Below, piece after piece: positions 45,241 through 57,330 of a DNA stretch of 64,000 nt. The stretch lies in the NCBI RefSeq assembly GCF_963678635.1, contig NC_087068.1, positions 4,795,079-4,859,078 on the forward strand, written 5' to 3'. Positions within the stretch are counted from its first letter, which is position 1. Each line of letters opens with the position of its first letter. The notes below the pieces were generated by a model. The model saw only the letters and a list, made by a program, of their open reading frames with translations. It was not told where the DNA came from and searched no databases. The DNA comes from Symsagittifera roscoffensis (taxonomy: Eukaryota; Xenacoelomorpha; Acoela; Convolutidae). The position numbers and the translations under genes were made by a program.

Positions 45241-45982
45241 CGCAACCTATTTCAAATCTGAAACTTAGATCTGAAAAAGATAATTTCACATCTGTTTTAG
45301 AACACTTACTGGCTATGCGCGCCGTTTTCTTGTTCATTAGTTATATCACTTTCAATCGTTATTGTTTGCCAAGAGTTTTATTGTTTTGAAATGAGAACTT
45401 AACTTTCTGAGGCGACGCGCTTTTCCCACGCAATTTTATTATCTAGAGTAAAGTGGACTCAAGTTTAAGGCAGCAAAAAATCTAACTGCGGTTTTTTTTT
45501 TCTGTTAAAACCGCTACATGGCTAAAAACGTAAGTTTCATCCACATTCTGACAATCAATAAAAGTTAAACTAATATTCAAAACCTATGGAAACGTTATTT
45601 GTTCTGAGTTTAAGGCATCGCCTGTATCAAAAGTCAATCTCGGTATAATTATATCTTTCCACATCTTTTGTCAAAAATTATGTATTACCAGGCTTGAGGA
45701 AACTTTAAAAAAACGGAAAGCGAAAGCGAAAGGATGCAAAATATGGCCTTTTCAATTAGTTATCTTGAGTTTGTGTTTGAGTGTTTTGCTGCGTTCCTCC
45801 TACTTTTAATGAAGTTTTCTTATGCAGCTCTCAGCCTGGACGTTTTGCATATTTGACTAGCAATGTTCTTGAGCTACCAGCTGGGACAAGCTCAACAAGT
45901 GCAACAAGCAAGATTCGGCCACTACAACGACAACCACCGAGTCGACAACCACATCAACAACAACAACCTAGCCAACATTAAT

Positions 45983-46153
45983 AATAAAAAGAACAGAGCT
46001 AACAATCGTGTTGCAAACTGAACTGTTCTTTCAGAGTTCTAGAAAATAATTCTAGAATTCTGAAAGAACAGTTCAGTTCGAAACACAGTTGTGAACTTTT
46101 TACTCAACCAATTGTTTTCTTAATGGTTGTTGGCTCTGTTTTTTTTATTGTTG
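45983..46153. repeat. Palindromic foldback with 29-nt inner arms
   Basis: Inner arms 46016-46044 and 46050-46078 match at 28 of 29 positions around a 5-base loop. Outer arms 45983-46005 and 46128-46153 (AATAAAAAGAACAGAGC and its near complement) also pair, with unpaired sequence between. It is a typical shape for a non-autonomous DNA transposon or a cruciform-prone site. Confidence 0.65.
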
Positions 46154-46799
46154 TTAAAGTTCGCAGCTATTGGGTTCTTCCAATTTGAAAAAGCAGAGAG
46201 TTCTGACTGGTGTTTGGGTCTTTTTTATTACAGCCCCCTTCCCCATATATCTATACCCCCATTTAATGAATACAATAAAACAAATCAAGATACTCGGCGA
46301 AATAGCAGGTGTATGTTATCATACTTAACTCGCCCTGCTACGCAGCGACAGTTCAACTCTAAAAAATTCTGCAAAATAGCCCGAACAAAAATTCGGTGGG
46401 CTGACAAAAATGACAAAAAAAATTCTATCTAATTCTGCGAAATCTTCAAAAGTGCTCTTTTTAGACTGTTTTTTTGTTTTCGATTTTGCTCAAAGTTTTG
46501 CTACAGTTTTTAAATTTTATTGCAACTGGAATATCATTCGTCTCTCGGTTGACTTGATTGTGTTATTGTCAAAAGTGGCAGCCTTTACTTGCTAAATTGC
46601 TATTTTGTCTATTAATATACCCCTCCCCCACACAAACACACAGACACACACCCCTCCTACACAATTGGAGCTGACAAGATAAAAACAAGTTCAGCTTTAT
46701 TGATACTTTTACTAATAAATTTGATCAGTTTACTATATTAACTAGATAGAGGACGTTTTAAATGATAACGCTGTCTGTAGTAAGTGAAGGTTTTTAAAG

Positions 46800-47120
46800 T
46801 CAAAAGTACTCGAAGAAGAAATTGAGCGAAAGTTGATCTATGTCACTAAATTTTTTTCAAAACAGAATGATAGGGTTCTCATAAAGTGGGGTGATTTATG
46901 TTACGTTATTTATCCTACTTTTGAAATCATAGTACCATAAATTTCAATTCGTATTCGCAAAAAAAAAATTAAAGCAAAAATCTGCAACAAGATACTTTTT
47001 GCTTTGGCAATTATCCAGCTAAAAGCAGATGAATAGCTGTTGATCAATTTTTAGAGAAAACAGTTTTTTATGTTTGAAGCAGATGAGAAACGCTTTCATT
47101 ACTGATGATTTTTTTTTTCA
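46800..47120 (+). pseudogene. Decayed upstream relative of the cysteine-rich peptide gene
   Basis: The stretch TTTTGCTTTGGCAATTATCC at about 46997-47016 matches the signal-peptide exon of the gene at 47714. The preceding sequence (GAAGAAGAAATTGAGCG...TTGATCTA...TTTTTTTCAAAACAGA) matches the region upstream of that gene near 47545-47600. No ATG, donor site or cysteine exon survives. It appears to be the remnant of a tandem duplication. Confidence 0.55.
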
Positions 47121-47229
47121 TTTTTAAAGGTTAATAATTTTAATGCGATGCCTGGCTCGAAGTGGTTTTATAAAAAAGTTGCCTTGAGAGAATATCTTTT
47201 CAGCTACAAGTACGAAATACTACGGGCTT

Positions 47230-47246
47230 CCCCCCCCCCCCCCCCC
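47230..47246. repeat. Poly-C tract
   Basis: A run of about 17 C, visible directly. Confidence 0.9.
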
Positions 47247-47309
47247 GTACCTGCAAATTTTTATGTATGAAAAACTTGTTCACATTATTCTGTTGTTATG
47301 AAAATTGAC

Positions 47310-47410
47310 ATACGGATTGGCATAAGGCCGTGGCAAACATATTTGGTCTTCATATTTAACCTTGTAAAATCACCCATTACACCATAAAATTGATGCTCGT
47401 ATGAGGTGGG
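47310..47410. repeat. Dispersed repeat fragment, partner at 2130-2230
   Basis: See the entry at 2130. Shared block with CAAACATATTTGG and TTGATGCTCG. Confidence 0.45.
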
Positions 47411-47713
47411 TGGAGGGGGAGGAAAAAAGCCATACTACCTACTAAAACTTACTGTTTACTAAAGAGCTAGAAAATCGACTTTTTAAAACCATCAAGCACT
47501 CTGAACCAACTACTGAACTTATTTGCAATCAAAAGAACTAAATGAAGAAAAAGGGAGCGAAAATTGATCTACCACGCGGTTATTTTTCTGAAACAGAGCG
47601 AAAAAATGCAAATAAAACGTGATGATTTCATTTTGTTGTTCATCAATTTTTTTTAAATCAAAAAACCATCAGACTTGCATATTATAATCCCCTCATCTCA
47701 AACTTCACGAAAA

Positions 47714-48144
47714 ATGAGAGTAATCATTTTCAGCGTCATCTTTTTTGCTCTAGCAATTATCCAGACGGAAGCAAGTAAGTTGTTGATGATGGAGCTTGTA
47801 GGTAGAGAAAATTGCAAAATACTTCTGAATCAGATGAAAAGTGCTTTTTATAACGGAGGAAAAACTTTGCACCCATTTTGTAACGTTTTTAAATTTTGTA
47901 TAAGCCCTTGCTCAATAAATTTTTAACAATTGATTTGCATCAAATGAATCTGTTTTCAGGTTGGCTCTCAGGTTCTGGATGCATGCTGGACGTCGATTGT
48001 TATGGCGATGAGTATTGCGTGGATTATCGCTGCAGACACAAGTGTAGTAAATCTAAGACATGCCCATCGACGAACGATGTTTGCAAACAGATAAAACGTT
48101 ATCCTCATCCAGTTGATGTCTGTGTGTCTCATGCTCGTGCTTAA
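47714..48144 (+). CDS. Secreted eight-cysteine peptide, two exons
   Basis: Exon 1 is 47714-47774 and exon 2 is 47960-48144. The 185-bp intron begins GTAAGT and ends TTTTCAG, and the junction restores a Ser codon. The product is 81 residues. Residues 1-20 are a signal peptide (MRVIIFSVIFFALAIIQTEA). The mature part has eight cysteines with spacing C-x5-C-x5-C-x4-C-x3-C-x5-C-x6-C-x12-C, many acidic and aromatic residues early and Lys later. The fold is not recognised. EB-module-like proteins, antimicrobial peptides, protease inhibitors and venom-type peptides share this look. It is the only convincing host gene in the window. An AATAAA follows 81 bases after the stop. Confidence 0.78.
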
Positions 48145-48224
48145 GGACAAATTTAACAACTTTGTTGATGCTATATACAGAAATAATTTTCGAATTTTTG
48201 TAGTTTTTCTTATCGAAAGTGTTG

Positions 48225-48230
48225 AATAAA
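48225..48230 (+). terminator. Polyadenylation signal of the cysteine-rich peptide gene
   Basis: AATAAA about 80 bases past the stop codon, in T-rich sequence. Confidence 0.65.
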
Positions 48231-48430
48231 ACTATCTGAGGACCCTTTTCACTGAACTAGGATTTCTTTTAAAAAGTGAAATCTTAGATTGTCAGGGGCA
48301 TTGTATGATGCAATGTTTGAAACAACCTGCAACCTCGAAACCTATTTGGCTTCTGCTATGGCTACTTTTTTTTCTGTTCCATTTCGGAAAAAAAACGTTA
48401 TTATGCATCAGCTTAAGCCGAAAAAAAACA

Positions 48431-48905
48431 TGTTTGAGGGAAAACGTTCTATTTTTTTTTCAAGTAAAGGAAAAAATGTTTTAGGATCCGAACACTTTAT
48501 CGCAAAACTCAGAATGAGATAGATGTGCAGCAAAAGTTAAGATATAATAAGTATCACAATAAAATACGATGATAAAAGCACACAAAAATTGACTCCAAAT
48601 TAAGTTCGAATCTCTAGAGACTTATTCCCTGCCATGACTTTAAAGAATTTTTTTTTCAAGTAAGCAAAGGAAGAGTACTTTAGGATCGATGATCCTTACA
48701 CTTTTTCGCAAAACTCAGAATGCGATAGATTTATTAGTAGTAAGTAGAACGTAGCATGTAAAACGTAAGAATGATAAGAAAAGTAAGTAAGTATGTAGTA
48801 ATTAGTATGTATTCAATATGAAACACAATGATAAGAAAAGTACACAAACATCGACTCAAGTTAAGTTTAAATCTCTAGAGACTTAGTCCCTGCTATGGCT
48901 GAAAA
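48431..48905 (+). repeat. Terminal-repeat-like region, unit 1, with an internal duplicated module
   Basis: Two related modules follow each other. Each begins with a T-run, CAAGTAA and a purine tract AAAGGAA, then TTAGGATC, ACTCAGAATG.GATAG, and ends AATCTCTAGAGACTTA(T/G)TCCCTGC. Module 1 is about 48455-48645 and module 2 about 48650-48905. The purine tract directly before TGTTTTAGG would suit a polypurine tract and LTR start. Confidence 0.5.
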
Positions 48906-51359
48906 CTGAAATCGGTATACTCCCCCCACAAAAAGGTATTTGCTTTTTTTTGTGTAAGGACTGGTACTAAAGATGGTTCGAGCCGGGCAAACAAAACAAA
49001 ACAAAACTTGTACTCCTAGGCAAAAATTCCCCACCTTTTTTCCGAAAGGTTTCTCGGCCCCCCTGAACGCAGGAGCCGGAGCTTTCAGATATAGTAGGTA
49101 GTAACAAGAGACAGCGGGCATTATAATTTGAGCCAATAAAAAGTAGCTATCAAATACAAATTTATCAAAAGTTGCAAAAATTGTGTCGAAATCATCACAA
49201 ATTTTTTCAGATCTGAAATAACCAAGAAAAAATAAAATTTCAGATCTGAAATTAGATCTGAAATAACCCATTCCTAAATTATCCAAGCGTTAATCAGTTT
49301 ACATTTAGAAGACATACTTTTGCCAGTAGGTGTAAGCTATCAACCTCACTTGTAAGCTGTGTGTTGGGAGGACGCCACCGTTGAGTTAAATGTCTCGCAG
49401 AGCCACAGGCAAATTTTTCGGTACATCGCCAACATGCCAAAGCGGCAACACTCGTAACATGGTACAAATTTGCAATATGACAGAACACTCGTGATTGTCT
49501 GCCTTTTATCACGCAACCGCTAACTCTGTCATGAACATTTATGAGGAAGGATTTCTGGGTTTAGTAGCCAATCCAAGGGATGGTATCCCGACCTGTTGAA
49601 GTTTCAGATTTTCCACTGACGAAAACCGTCAACAAGAATCCAGGTTTGGCAATAACTTGACTCCTGGTTCCAAGATTGGAGTAAATCCTGGTTCCAAAAC
49701 TTCAAACAATTAAGGAGAATGCTGTGAAAATTGAAAACCTGACGAACGTCTCAGAAGTAGAAAGCAACTGTGAATCTGACATTTTGGTGTTTAGTTGCGA
49801 TTAAATCATGAATCGATGCCAGGAAATTAACTGCAGCGAAAAGGTTTGCAAAGCCTTCAATGCAAGCATTACTCCTAGCGGTTCCATAAAAAAAGATAAC
49901 AAAAGCTCAGCGCATTCTTAAAAAAGATTTGATTTTTATGGACGTTGAACGGGCAGCACAACCGTTCTCCAATGGTCCAGTTCAACGGCCTCTTTTTGTG
50001 TTTTTGTTGCAACTAACATATCTGAAGTTCTTGATACCAATACTGCCGGTAGTTCCTTAAGGTTTTGAACAAGGATAACCCAGTTTATACTAAAATTCGT
50101 GGTATTCAGACGATAAAATGGGAAATGAATTTGGGTCAGTTCGAGCACGTTAGGATATTGTGGAACACATGGAATTTTTCCGATGAAGTTAAAACAAAAC
50201 AAGTGACCGAACAAAGTACAAAGGAGTTAATAAATAGCCTCTATAGTTTTCGGAAACCAAATAGAAACCCTGAATTTTTCTTCAGATCAACATCTAGAGA
50301 GTTGCAAATTGTTAATGAAGTTCAGAGTTGTTTTAGATCTTTTCTGAATTTACTTTCAAAAAATTACAAGATTCAAATTAACAAAAAAGATCTACAAAAA
50401 ATCTACAAAAACCAGACAGGTTCTTAAATAAATTTCGCTGAAATTTACCTTGTTTTGGTATTATAGTGTAGTTTCGGAGAAGCTTGACTAAGTGTTTGCT
50501 CATTAATTTGCTATGAATTGTTTTCGAAAAAATAAAACTTTTTTAGGATGTCTTTGATGATTTTGAAGAATCTTCGAAAAGTTTTGAAAAATCTTGAAGA
50601 TCTTTTCTAGATTGCACGAAATATCAAGTTCCTCTGTTGAGCTGCCGGAGCGATCATACACTTTCTGGGGTAATATTCATGTAGTTTGGACGCTTAGGTA
50701 CTTTGGAAAAAGACGGAGTTATTTTAACTTTTCTTCGCTATCTCCAATAAATCTTCAAGAATATTCAAGATCTTAGCAAGATTTTCAAGATGACTGAACC
50801 TGGGATGCAACGAAACACAGTAATTGGGTTAATACTCACAGGCTCTTCATAAAAGTCAATCGACCACTAAAGAGAAACTTTGATGTTATCCGACAAACTC
50901 AGTTCAAGACCCGTACTTTTCAAGAAGGAGTTGAATTTTTTTTAAAAAAAGTGCTTTTTTTATTCATTTCGAATACCGGAGTTCTACTAATGCGAAGAAA
51001 AAATGTGTTCATGGCAGTTAAATTATTCTCACTACAGAGCTTCATTGTTTCATGAAAGTGTAAATTTTACTTTTCTTAGTTATTTCAATCTTGGGGGAAA
51101 CTGGAAGAGATCCTCGGTTTTAGTTTACCTTTGAGATTTTTACCATTTTGTATGTGGGTTTCTGGTGTGATTTAGTATTTTTATATTCATAATCCTGGAC
51201 ATTTTTCGATTAATTAAGTACCAGCTAACGTCTACTCTTCGAAGTCCAGTGGAATTCGAGTCACTAGTTGCTCTTTTTAGACTACAGTCAGTTTTAATCC
51301 ACACATTAATTTTATTCTGTTTTAAACTTAGTTAGATAACATAAATACCAGTGGTAATT
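48906..51359 (+). other. Long non-coding stretch before gag, unit 1
   Basis: 2.45 kb of LTR or leader sequence. It includes the AGATCTGAAAT repeat (about 49200-49270) and a duplicated CCTGGTTCCAA (about 49665-49700). A roughly 120-codon frame near 50065-50427 has no ATG start and is unlike known retroelement proteins, so I do not call it a gene. Confidence 0.5.
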
Positions 51360-52400
51360 ATGGCGCAGTCAACAACTGATTCAAATCTGCGGGGAATAAC
51401 CACACGGTAGAATCTCCCACCCAATGGAACAACTGGATAGACCAATTTCACCTGGCTATCATTGCGAAGAAAAATCTAGATATAGAGAATCTAAAGGAAC
51501 CATTGAAAGGGGGAGACAACGTTACCCATCCTAGAAGGCGCCCAGGAGTCAGAAACTGACCAACAGAGGAAATGTAGAGAGGCCAGGAATAAAAAGACAA
51601 TGCGAGTCTACGAACATAGAGAAGGAAAAATACGAGCAGAAAAGAAACGTAAATTCGGAGGAATGAGGAGATGTGAGGCCGACAAAAGGTAAGATCAATC
51701 CTATACTTGGCCTTAGGAAGGAAAAAGAGTCTTTGCTCAAAAACATCCAAGGGTGAAAGCCCTAGGAATCTCGTTCAAAAAGTTTTTTGAACTGCTAGAA
51801 GCTGCTTTCATCAAACCGACAAAATTAACGTTTGAACGATATAATCAGCTAAGCAGGAAACAAAAGGATAGAGAATCGTACGAACAATTTCGGGGCTCAT
51901 TATCAGTTTTAGCAATAATTGGAATCAACGCCGAACAGGAATGGATCAGAGACGTACTTATTTTTAACATGAAAAATTGTGAACTACAACGTAGACTACT
52001 TTCGGAAAGTCTTTATCAAGTGGATGCACTCAACCAAGCTATCATCGACGAAAATAGCTATTACAACCACCTGAAATTAACAAATATGACGATATCATTC
52101 AACACGACAGGACTAGCGGCAGAGTGAACAAAAATTTTAATCATGTAAAAAAGGAACCAAGCTTGAAAATAGAAAGAATAAATACTTGTATGAAATGCGG
52201 GAACGCGTTTACCAAGCGTCATCTGAATGTGTGTCCGGCGAAGGAAATAATTTGTAACATTTTTAAATATTAAGGACATTTCGGAAGATTGTGTAAATCG
52301 AAAGGAAGAAAACCCGCTGTAAATACTGTAGAAGAAACTGTAAATAGTCAGAATTGTTCATATAGACCCCAGAAGAAATTCAAGCAAGAAGTGAGGAAAT
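51360..52400 (+). pseudogene. gag: Gag remnant, unit 1
   Basis: ATG at 51360 gives MAQSTTDSNLRGITTR and then a stop at 51408. A shifted frame continues with a W-N-N-W...QFHLAII capsid-like segment, and another open part (51753-52127) encodes the capsid C-terminal region (ERYNQLSRKQKDRESYEQF). Zinc-knuckle remnants follow at about 52187-52294 (CMKCG...CP, then GHFGRLC after an in-frame stop). At least three disruptions are visible. Confidence 0.75.
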
Positions 52401-52403
52401 TTT

Positions 52404-53054
52404 TTGCATGTGATCAACGCGTGGACCAAAGAGGGGATCAGCGACAACGACGACTATTCCGTTCTGAACTTCAGAACCATCTATGACGCCAATGGCATAG
52501 AAACCACGAAATTAGTTAACATCGGACTGGGAGACGATGCGATAGTTAAACTGAACATTCAAGTGGATTCTGCGAGCCCAGTGAGCTTCCCGAAGCAAAA
52601 CGTTCTACACGAATTGAAGTTGAGAGACCCACATATGAAAATACACCCAGTAGACAAGAAGACTAGGGAACTATACGGCGGATTTACCAATGACACAACC
52701 AACATCATTGGGAAAGTGACAGTGAGAATACAATCCAATGGATGGACCGCGGACGAAACTCCAATTCTTATCACTTCTGGACATGAGAGGAATATCCTGG
52801 GAAATGATAATCTACCACGGATCGGAATCAAGATAGCTCAACGACAGCCTCTTTTACCCGTCAACAACGTAACACTTCCGGAGTTGTGTAAGTTAAACAA
52901 TCATTCAGACGTAATTCTTAATCTGTATCATAAGTACAAAGGATTATTTGACAGAGTTGGGAAATACCATTGGACAGTAAAATTACTCATTTTCACTCTC
53001 CATTCAAACCTGTTCAAACCAAAGGAAAAGAGTTCCCATGCATTTATTATATAA
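52404..53054 (+). pseudogene. Protease-like domain, unit 1
   Basis: A frame of about 216 codons containing the aspartic-protease-type motif VDSASPVSF (Ala where Gly is usual) and a later ILGNDNLPRIGI segment typical of the C-terminal half of retropepsins. Upstream of RT as expected. The ending is frameshifted before the RT. Confidence 0.7.
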
Positions 53055-53142
53055 TTTAAAGACGGAATTAAAAAGAAAGGAAAAGTAGTGGCATTTTGTG
53101 AAGTTGAACAAATGCGATGGAGACTAATTTATAAAACCGATA

Positions 53143-53855
53143 GTGATTACAAGAAAAAAAGACGGTGATATCAAGTTGGCATTAGATTCGAAACTATTAA
53201 ATAATCAGATATTCAAGAACAAATATCAAACGCCAAACATACACGAGCTTATCGACGACATAGCTCTTCAACTGTCCATCAAAGAGTCAGGGGAAGTTTG
53301 TTTCAGTAATTTAGATCTAAAAAATGCGTACAATCAACTAAAATTATGTTCAGATACTAGCAAACAGTGCAATTTCAGTATTGTAGGGGGCGAAACCACC
53401 GGAACTTATAGGTTTTTAACGGGTTTTTACGGACTAGGCGATATGCCAAACGAATTCCAGAGGGTGATGGATTCTTTATTAAAAGAAATTGCTTTTACCA
53501 ATTGTTATATTGACGACATTTTAATAGCTTCGAGAGGATCATTTAATGAACACAAAGCGATATTAACAAAAATTTTAAACATCTTGGACAACAAGAATAT
53601 GGCGGTAAAATGGGATAAATGTGCATTTTTCTAAAAAGAAATAGAGTGGTTGGGTTTCCAGATATCAAATTCGGGCGTGAAACTATTGGTGGGAAAATCG
53701 GATTCGATAAAAGCCTTCCAAAATCTAAAAACATATCCGAATTAAAGTCGTTCTTCGGCTCAATCAACCAAGATATGACGTTCGTCCCGAACTTGTCAAC
53801 TCTAAGTTCTCCCTTACGACCAATTTTTGTTCAAAAAAATCAGTTTACCAATTGA
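53143..53855 (+). pseudogene. Reverse transcriptase remnant, unit 1
   Basis: RT motifs DLKNAYNQLKL, GFYGLGDMPNEFQ and the catalytic YIDD (about 53508-53520) sit in one frame that stops at 53632. A partial overlap in another frame carries the thumb region (SFFGSINQ...LSSPLRP). Confidence 0.85.
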
Positions 53856-54515
53856 ACGACAATCATACGAAGGCGTTCGAAGATCTAGAAAAAAATGATT
53901 AACAACATTACAGAGAACAATCATTTTGACATAAAAAGGATGTCAAGATTACAAACAGACGCCTTACATAGCTGGGAGCCACTTTAGAACAATGGGACGG
54001 GAGAATTGGTTAACAATAGCATTCTCTTCCCGATTTTTACATAGCCATTAACGAAATAATCTACAAACGAATTGGAATTGTTGGGAGTAGTCTGGGCTAC
54101 ATAACTTTTTAAAAATTACCTGTATGGCGCCGAGTTTGAAATCGTAAGGGACCATAAGGCATTGTTATCTTCACTAAACGCCAATCATAGCAACAAAACT
54201 ATGCACAGCAGACTAACCCGTTGGGTAAATCGAGTTTTACAATTTGATTTCAAGATCAAACACATACCGGGAAAAGAAATTCGGTTTACAGATCTAATGT
54301 CGAGATTACCTTCAGGAAAGGCACTCCCAACTTCACATTATGATAGCGAATTTGTAGTGGCAACAGATAAAAAGATTGTAGAAAACCTCTCTGTAAATAT
54401 TGATTGTAAAAAGGATGATTGTAAAAAGAACGATTTGTACAATCCAGTGGATGTAAATACTATCAGTAACTTGGATTGTAATAATCCAATGGGCGGAAAG
54501 AAAGAATTACGCTAA
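53856..54515 (+). pseudogene. RNase H remnant, unit 1
   Basis: Several short frames. The last (54162-54515) shows the RNase H end HSRLTRWVNRVLQFDF...HIPGKE...DLMSRLP, which is diagnostic of Gypsy-type elements. The earlier part is shifted and stopped. Confidence 0.75.
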
Positions 54516-55025
54516 GCATCCAACGGACGTTCTTCTCGAATAATCTGAATTACGTCAACGACGAAATTAGAATTTGTAATTCGAATCACTCGCGTTCAGA
54601 GTCCTGTACAAGCGGTTGTGCTCCATTAAATGTTTCAAAATTCGATTTTAATTATTTTTACTTGTCAGACAAAACCTTCTTATTTTTTCTTGCCCAGTCA
54701 ATACTATAAATTAATCAGTCCATAAGTTCAGAGAATAAAAAGTTGTTAGAAGACTTCCTCGCATCGGCGAACTTGCTAAAAGTTTCCCTCAGGGCGGAAA
54801 AAAAAGGAACTTTACTGAACTTCAACAACGATACAATGTCCGACATCTACAAGAAATTATTGGCTAAATAAAAGGGAGATCTCAAACTACCAGACACTCC
54901 GTTATCTCTTACCGATCACTGCAAGAACAAACTGATCAGACTCATGACGGACGAGGAGAAAATCCTCAAGAAGGTGAACAAAGCGGTAGAAGAAGGCAGA
55001 CCATTGGATAGATTCGGAGGAAGGA

Positions 55026-56885
55026 TTGTTATTTAACGATAACAAACTGATAGTTCCTGCAGCTCTGAGGTCGTCATTCCTGTCGCTACTACACGAAACT
55101 CACCCAGGACAGCTCATGATGAAATCTCTGGCAGAGAACTTTCGGTGGCCACATCTATACAGAGAGATCTACTATCATGGGAAAAACTGTATCCAGTGCA
55201 TCAAGGCTGGTAAGAATCTAAAGGTAATACAGGGTACGAACAATACGAAGAAATTACCGACTCTAACCGAACCTAACGAAGAAATAGATTTAGACTTTGC
55301 GGGTACTTTGGGTACAAAAATTGGGGCAATTCAAAATACCTTTTGCTGTGCGTCAATCGCTTCTCAGCGTTTCCGTCAGCAAAGCTAGTGAATAACACCT
55401 CGGCTTCTTCGATTTTAGCATTCATGACAGACTATTGTCACCTTCACGGATTTCCGAAGTCTATTAGAGTCGACCACGGGTCAGGTTTTACTTCTAACGA
55501 TTTTAGAAACTTCTGCGAGAAGAACAACATTGAATTAATCATATGTACTGTCGGGGATCACAGATCCAACGAAGTCGTAGAACGATTCATCTAAACGGTT
55601 AAAGCAAAAATATTAGCAATGTCGTATAAGGATCCAAAACCATCTTTAAATACGGCTATCGACAAAATCATCCGGAATTTTCGTTCAACGAAACAATAAT
55701 CCATTGGATGCTCTCCTTTTTCAAAACATTTTAATAGATCCCCTAACACGTTTTGGAAATCTCTGGTCTGTCACGCGATTACTTTAGATAAAGGGAAGTC
55801 GATAGTATCAAAAACAGGGCACAAGACCGGGGAGCAGATGACACTTTTGAGGATGGCTATCTGGAAAACATAGCGATAGACAAAAGGGGGTATATTAGTG
55901 ACCCTTCGGACAAAGTAGACAGAAGTCTTCAGTGTGCCCCACTATCAACTCCATTCAGCCAAGGACGTGACTGGTTTAGGAAGACAGTTAACCGAAGGAA
56001 ATACGAACCCTATATTAAACCACTTGGGGGAAACCAGCGTCGGATACGAAACATACGGTTACATTAGACAATGGACATGTGATCAGAAAATCTGACCTAG
56101 CTTTTAATAAAATCCAAACGTCGGTCCCAAGTGAATTTTCGGCAGTACCGAATACGTTAATTAACAGCCATGATTTAGCAGGGAAACGAAAGAGAAACTC
56201 ACCGTTGAAGAGACCAGACTCAAATGAAGGAGGCCCATCGACGAGCTATAAACCAACGGGAGAAAAGGCAACGAAAAGCAGGAGAACGAAAACCCCAAGC
56301 ACTAAATGTTCAAAATTCGCATTTAGTGATTTAGATTCCTCGCTAGAAGTAGACCTTTGGGACAAGTTTATCGACAATTATTTAGGTACGGATTTGGAAA
56401 TTGTATATAAAACACCGACTTTTAATATTGATAGTGATTTAGATCAGCCAAGACGTACCTTACCAATTCAAACGAACACGCAGACGAAGATCACTCTCCC
56501 AACGGGCACAGGCGATGATCCGATTAAAAAAGAAAGTTCTCCGGAAAAGACATTAGAGACGCCTAAAACTCCGGTATGCAAAAAACCTCGGTCAAAAAGG
56601 AATCCAGGCCCCCCTAAATTTTACGGAGAAAGGCGCTTCATTGACCAGGTGACTCTTGGAACAGTAATCAGCGGATTAGCAGATTCTGAGGACGAGCCCC
56701 TAATAACATTCTCCGGCTCAAAAAGCCTACAGACAACGTACCCCTCGGCGTCCCCATCGGATTACTTGACACCAATCGAAGATATACCAATGCACCCAAC
56801 ACTGGTGGCGGAAACCACACAAGGCTCCACTTCAACATCTACTTCTCTAACACGTTTGGGAAAACGTTCTATTTTTTTCAAGTAA
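55026..56885 (+). pseudogene. Integrase remnant and C-terminal tail, unit 1
   Basis: The HHCC finger (HETHPGQ...CIQC) and first Asp (DLDFAG) lie in 55026-55388. The DHGSGF and NEVVERF residues of the DDE core lie in an overlapping shifted frame (55343-55594). The last 268 codons (56079-56885) are an open, basic, Ser/Pro-rich tail ending at the purine tract before the next terminal repeat. At least three frame breaks. Confidence 0.8.
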
Positions 56886-57330
56886 AGGAAAGAATGTTTT
56901 AGGATCGATGATCCGAACACTTTATCGCATAACTCAGAATGAGATAGATGTGCAGCAAAAGTTAAGATATAATAAGTATCACAACAAAATACGATGATAA
57001 AAGCACACAAAAATCGACTCCAAATTAAGTTCGAATCTCTAGAGACTTATTCCCTGCCATGACTTTAAAGAAATTTTTTTTCAAGTAAGTAAAGGAAGAG
57101 TACTTTAGGATCGATGATCCTTACACTTTTTCGCAAAACTCAGAATGCGATAGATTTATTAGTAGTAAGTAGAACGTAGCATGTAAAACGTAAGAATGAT
57201 AAGAAAAGTAAGTAAGTATGTAGTAATTAGTATGTATTCAATATGAAACACAATGATAAGAAAAGTACACAAACATCGACTCAAGTTAAGTTTAAATCTC
57301 TAGAGACTTAGTCCCTGCTATGGCTGAAAA
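56856..57330 (+). repeat. Terminal-repeat-like region between units 1 and 2
   Basis: Matches 48431-48905. The first 235 bases differ at about six positions plus a 7-bp GATGATC-containing indel. The rest is essentially identical. The switch near 57090 marks the probable crossover. Confidence 0.6.

Larger units (their letters stand above)
48431..56855 (+). mobile_element. Degenerate Ty3/Gypsy-type element, tandem unit 1
   Basis: On the plus strand, gag (51360 on), protease, RT, RNase H and integrase remnants occur in that order. The stretch 48431-48905 resembles a terminal repeat that recurs at 56857. After about 48670 every base has a partner 8425 bp downstream with only about five substitutions noticed. 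Many stops and frameshifts make it non-functional. Exact LTR ends and TSDs could not be fixed. The LTR may be only the 48431-48905 block or may extend up to near 51300. Confidence 0.8.

Noticed and set aside
45781..45981. Gln/Pro-rich 66-codon frame after a possible acceptor
   Set aside because: Composition is repeat-like (CAACAACAA), there is no matching upstream exon, and it ends in the foldback.
50065..50427. 120-codon frame before gag in unit 1 (and at 58490-58852)
   Set aside because: No ATG and no recognisable features. Its presence in both units only reflects the recent duplication.
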